Positions 60,919 to 64,000 of a stretch of DNA of 64,000 nucleotides are shown here, one piece after another. A program made the position numbers and the translations under genes. Position 1 is the stretch's first letter. Each line of letters opens with the position of its first letter. The notes under the pieces are model-generated. The model was not told the DNA's origin, did no database searches, and saw only the letters and a list, made by a program, of their open reading frames with translations. The DNA is from Lachnospiraceae bacterium KH1T2 (GTDB taxonomy: Bacteria > Bacillota > Clostridia > Lachnospirales > Lachnospiraceae): NCBI GenBank assembly GCA_900114405.1, contig FOSY01000001.1:306295-370294 (forward strand), read 5' to 3'.

Positions 60919-62298
60919 CTAACAATCAGTGGTTGAGGATTTCTCCGACTGAGTTAAATCTTTAAGCCATTTATATTTTCTGAAATGGTGCATTACCCAC
61001 GGAATTTTCCCTACTTCATCAAGGCATGTACATGCATACACCAAAAGCGGTGACCAATGAAATACAAATGCCCCGCAAAAAGCCAGCGGAATTGCAATAC
61101 ACCACATCATTACCGCCAACGAATACATATCAAATAATGTGTCTCCGCCAGAATCAAAGATACCATTTATGATAACTGTATTTACGCATCTACCAATCAT
61201 GTAGACAGCCATTATCACCATCATTCCCGTAAGGTACTCTCTTGCCCTGTCCGTGAGGACCATAAACTTCACTACAGCAGGTGTGACAGCCAATACTATG
61301 GCTGTAGAAAGAAATCCTATGATAAATGACATTATCGCAAGTCTTTCGCCATATATCTTTCCCTGCGCCAGATTCCCGGCTCCAAGCTCATTTCCAACCA
61401 CTATACCTCCGGCAGCTCCGATACCATTACACATACAGCAGATAAGGTCTCTCACAACCGCCGCCACAGAATTTGCTGCTGCCGCGTCGCTTCCCATATG
61501 ACCGATTATCGCTGTATATGATGTAAAGCCAACTCCCCAGAAAAGACTCGCTCCCAGAAGAGGTAATGAGCACTTCCTAAAATCTCTCGCAAGCGGCTTA
61601 TTACTTCTAAGCATTGATTCCATCGATGGATGCATATAGCCCTTTTTATATGAAGATAATATCGCCCATCCAAGCTCTATAATTCTCGCTATAAGTGTTG
61701 CAGTCGCTGTTCCACGTGCTCCCATAGCCGATGCGCCGAACATTCCAAAAATAAATACAGCATTGAGCAGAATATTCAGGACGACCGTGACTGAACTTAT
61801 CAATGCTGTACGACCAGCATGCTCTGTCACTTTCATTATTGCCAGATAACATTGCGAAATGCCCGTCAGCAAATATGAAACGCCAGCAATTCTCAAATAT
61901 CCAGCTCCGATATTTATCAAATTTGCTTCATTAGTAAAAAGGCTCATTAGCTGAGTGGGCAAAAAGCAGCATGCCGCAAAAAATAAAATCGAGACCAGAC
62001 CACACACTCTGATGCTCATACAAAATATATCGTTAACCGTCTTTTTATCGCCCTTCCCCCAATACTGTGCACCAAGAATGGTTATACCGCCCGTAATAGA
62101 CGTTATGACCATATTCTGTATAAACTGCACCTGCGTAGCAAGCGAAACAGCCGCCATAGAGTCTTGCTCTATACTTCCAAGCATCACCGCATCACCAGCC
62201 GCAACTGACGCAAGCATCAAACTTTGAAGTGCGATAGGCAGTGCAAGACGAAATAACTTTTTATTAAAAAAAGTATCCCCAAAAAGATTTTTTTCCAT
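60919..62298 (-). CDS. MATE family transporter (second)
   Basis: This 459-residue MATE protein with 12 membrane segments starts FFNKKLFRLALPIALQSLML and includes MLGSIEQDSMAAVSLATQVQF, and GVGFTSYTAIIGHMGSDAAAAN at its repeat junction. It belongs to a different subgroup from its neighbour. The short C-terminal tail LTQSEKSSTTDC is encoded by DNA carrying the CAGTCGGAG word found elsewhere in the window. A GGAGAG site precedes the ATG. Confidence 0.92.
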   Translation of the reverse strand: MEKNLFGDTFFNKKLFRLALPIALQSLMLASVAAGDAVMLGSIEQDSMAAVSLATQVQFIQNMVITSITGGITILGAQYWGKGDKKTVNDIFCMSIRVCGLVSILFFAACCFLPTQLMSLFTNEANLINIGAGYLRIAGVSYLLTGISQCYLAIMKVTEHAGRTALISSVTVVLNILLNAVFIFGMFGASAMGARGTATATLIARIIELGWAILSSYKKGYMHPSMESMLRSNKPLARDFRKCSLPLLGASLFWGVGFTSYTAIIGHMGSDAAAANSVAAVVRDLICCMCNGIGAAGGIVVGNELGAGNLAQGKIYGERLAIMSFIIGFLSTAIVLAVTPAVVKFMVLTDRAREYLTGMMVIMAVYMIGRCVNTVIINGIFDSGGDTLFDMYSLAVMMWCIAIPLAFCGAFVFHWSPLLVYACTCLDEVGKIPWVMHHFRKYKWLKDLTQSEKSSTTDC

Positions 62299-62328
62299 AT
62301 AAACTCTCCATAAATTACAAGCTGCTAC

Positions 62329-62358
62329 ATTATAACACAGCAGTTATAATTATTGTCA
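62329..62358 (-). promoter_or_regulatory. Promoter of the second MATE gene with operator-like repeat
   Basis: A perfect -10 box TATAAT (62329-62334) lies 18 bases from a weak -35 TGACAA (62353-62358). The inverted repeat CTGCT/AGCAG (62322-62343) straddles the -10 box, as expected for a repressor site. Confidence 0.45.
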
Positions 62359-62394
62359 CCATCCCCAAAATATGTTGTATTGTTTTTTGTATGT

Positions 62395-62582
62395 ATGTCA
62401 GGGTCAAAAGGTCAAAATCCGATTGTGCTTGCAAAAAGAGGATTGAGACCTTGGGACCCGCAAAACACGAGCAAGTAGCGTTATTACGCGGAATGCGAGT
62501 GTTTTAGGATTGCGGGAATTGCGTAGCAATGAAGCAAGCCGTGACATCAGTAATGGGCAAAATTTACTTTTGACCCTTACAT
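62395..62582. mobile_element. MITE-like element (family C) with 16-bp terminal inverted repeats
   Basis: ATGTCAGGGTCAAAAG (62395-62410) and CTTTTGACCCTTACAT (62567-62582) are inverted with 15 of 16 matches. The interior of about 155 bases has no coding content but contains AGCCGTGAC, also present in the 138-bp array on the other strand. The right end supplies the stop codon of the ArsB-like gene. No target duplication is obvious. Confidence 0.6.
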
Positions 62583-63728
62583 CATAGCATTAATCAAAAC
62601 ATATACTCCAAGCAAAACTGCTAAAAATACTACATTCATAATGGTAAATTCAACAAAGTATTTACCTTTGCTCTCTCCATCATTCGCAGCAATATACTTA
62701 TATGATATAAGACTTGCCATAGACGCTATAAGTGTACCCAATCCCCCAAGATTAGTTCCAATTATCAATTTATCATACTTATCTGTAAAACCCGAAAGCA
62801 AGATTGCTGCCGGAACGTTACTTATCACCTGTGAAGCCGCAACAGCCGAAATAACTTCTCTGCCTGAAATGATGCCTTCCAAAAAATCCCTAAAGCTGCT
62901 GATCCTTCCTATATTGCCTATAAAGACAAAAAGAAATACAAATGTAAAGATCAATGACATATCCACACTCTTAAGCACTCCCTGCTTATATATCATATCC
63001 ATCACAATCACAGCCAGAAGCACTATCGCAAACATCATCTGAAAAGGCATAACTCTAAGAACCGTCATAAGACTCACCAAAAACAAGATTGTATATATGC
63101 CACACTGTACCTTTTCAGATTTACTAAACTTTTTTGAGGTTTCAGCATCAATATCACAGCTGCCACCCTTAGATTCTTTCTTTCCGATCATTAAGCTGCA
63201 TACAGCTAGCATTATCAACGAAGTCGCACTGAAAGGTATCATCAACTTAATAAATTCCCAAAAACTCATATTTGCAATACCATATAAATATAAATTTTGA
63301 GGATTTCCAAGCGGTGTAAGCATGCTTCCCAAATTTGCCGCTAAAGTTTGAAGCACGACCACCGGAATTATCATCTTACACTTCTTCGCTTCGTTCAACG
63401 TTATTATCGTTAGCGGCACAAACGTAATCAGCGCCACATCATTGGTAATAAACATACTGCTGAAAAAACAAAGCATCACGAGTATCATGACTACCATCAC
63501 AAAGCTCTTGCTTTTCTTTAGCATTGCCTTTGCCGCCATATCAAAAAGTCTGACTTTTCTAAATCCTGCCACCACAGCCATCAACGAAAATAATATTGCC
63601 AATGTTCTGAAGTCTATATATCCAAGATATCTTTTATCTGGACATATGACCAACATAGAAGCTACTGCAAGAATTGCCGCAATGACTAATACAGTTTCTT
63701 TCTTTACAAAATCCTTTATCTTTCCCAT
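62577..63728 (-). CDS. ArsB/NhaD-type (IT superfamily) anion transporter
   Basis: This 383-residue membrane protein has about ten membrane segments and the ion transporter superfamily marks FITNDVALITFVPLTIITL, LTPLGNPQNLYLY and VISNVPAAILLSGF. Such proteins move arsenite, citrate, phosphate or sodium; no arsenic genes are near, so the substrate is unknown. It is shorter than ArsB (about 430). Its last Met codon and TAA stop lie inside the family C repeat, so its natural C terminus may have been altered. Confidence 0.85.
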   Translation of the reverse strand: MGKIKDFVKKETVLVIAAILAVASMLVICPDKRYLGYIDFRTLAILFSLMAVVAGFRKVRLFDMAAKAMLKKSKSFVMVVMILVMLCFFSSMFITNDVALITFVPLTIITLNEAKKCKMIIPVVVLQTLAANLGSMLTPLGNPQNLYLYGIANMSFWEFIKLMIPFSATSLIMLAVCSLMIGKKESKGGSCDIDAETSKKFSKSEKVQCGIYTILFLVSLMTVLRVMPFQMMFAIVLLAVIVMDMIYKQGVLKSVDMSLIFTFVFLFVFIGNIGRISSFRDFLEGIISGREVISAVAASQVISNVPAAILLSGFTDKYDKLIIGTNLGGLGTLIASMASLISYKYIAANDGESKGKYFVEFTIMNVVFLAVLLGVYVLINAMM

Positions 63729-63763
63729 GATCTTCTTTCTTCCATTACAATCTAAATTTTATA

Positions 63764-63799
63764 CAACAAAAAAGACCATTGCAAAATACAACAGTCTTT
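63764..63799 (-). terminator. Terminator after tRNA-Phe
   Basis: On the minus strand AAAGACTGTTG pairs with CAATGGTCTTT (two G-U pairs), followed by TTTGTTG. It is just downstream of the tRNA-Phe 3' end and upstream of the ArsB-like gene. Confidence 0.7.
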
Positions 63800-63805
63800 A
63801 ACTCG

Positions 63806-63878
<73 letters not shown>

Positions 63879-63901
63879 ATTCATACTTTATTAAGCTGAA
63901 C

Positions 63902-63983
63902 TGGGTGGTGATGGATTCGAACCATCGAAGCAAGTTGCAGCAGATTTACAGTCTGTCCCCTTTGGCCACTCGGGAAACCACCC
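63902..63983 (-). tRNA. tRNA-Tyr (anticodon GTA)
   Basis: This is a class II tRNA of 82 bases with a long variable arm. The acceptor is GGGTGGT/ACCACCC, the anticodon loop CTGTAAA carries GTA, the T stem is GATGG/CCATC with TTCGAAT, and the discriminator is A without an encoded CCA. It is upstream of tRNA-Phe; its promoter lies beyond the right edge. Confidence 0.96.
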
Positions 63984-64000
63984 ACAAACTTTTCTACTAT

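Overview
The window looks like a core-genome segment of a low-to-moderate GC Gram-positive anaerobe, most likely a member of the Lachnospiraceae (Clostridia). This is inferred from gene order and families: an aroK-polA-coaE-ftsA-like cluster, AddAB instead of RecBCD, a DUF711/ACT pair, VanZ and CPBP membrane proteins, and rplS-rbgA-rnhB followed by FliK-like and FlhB-C-like genes as in Bacillus ylqFGH. All protein genes except tmcAL lie on the minus strand. No rRNA, CRISPR array, prophage or complete insertion sequence was seen.

Layout (minus-strand transcription runs from high to low coordinates). 0-9.1 kb: ylxM-ffh-rpsP-khpA-rimM-trmD, then rplS with its own promoter and leader, lepB-rbgA-lepB-rnhB-fliK-like-flhB-C-like, and the start of a lipoprotein. 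9.2-10.7 kb: an ilvA unit with a MITE-like element behind it. 10.7-19.7 kb: rnc-smc-ftsY, plsX-acpP, rpmF with a 138-bp tandem array in its 3' region, and a small ORF plus pta. 19.8-21.0 kb: tmcAL on the plus strand. 21.0-30.0 kb: aroK, a zinc-finger membrane protein, polA, coaE, an FtsA-like ATPase, an MBL hydrolase, an ACT protein and DUF711. 30.1-35.2 kb: a nuclease-helicase fusion, an HPr-like protein without the active histidine, asnA and map. 35.2-47.3 kb: guaB with membrane genes, and VanZ-TVP38-addB-addA-CPBP-DUF6106. 47.4-52.4 kb: hslO-nadE and a secreted protein whose promoter spacer contains a G8 tract. 52.5-53.0 kb: two identical tRNA-Arg(ACG) genes. 53.0-64.0 kb: sbcD-sbcC-DUF4422 glycosyltransferase, an AIM24-family gene, two MATE transporters, an ArsB-like transporter, and tRNA-Phe and tRNA-Tyr.

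The genes mostly serve translation and secretion (SRP, tRNA modification, ribosomal proteins, signal peptidases), DNA maintenance (SMC, PolA, AddAB, SbcCD, helicase), and central metabolism (NAD, CoA, GMP, acetyl phosphate, fatty acid initiation). I see no complete, plainly undescribed multi-gene system. The best leads are non-coding: at least three families of short structured repeats (one copy with terminal inverted repeats and an 8-bp target duplication, one tandem array, one supplying a stop codon), a candidate phase-variable promoter before the secreted protein, and duplicated tRNA-Arg units with a conserved leader hairpin. Among proteins, the HPr-like protein without His15, the Cas4-like nuclease/Rad3-type helicase fusion and the extended FtsA-like protein deserve a look.
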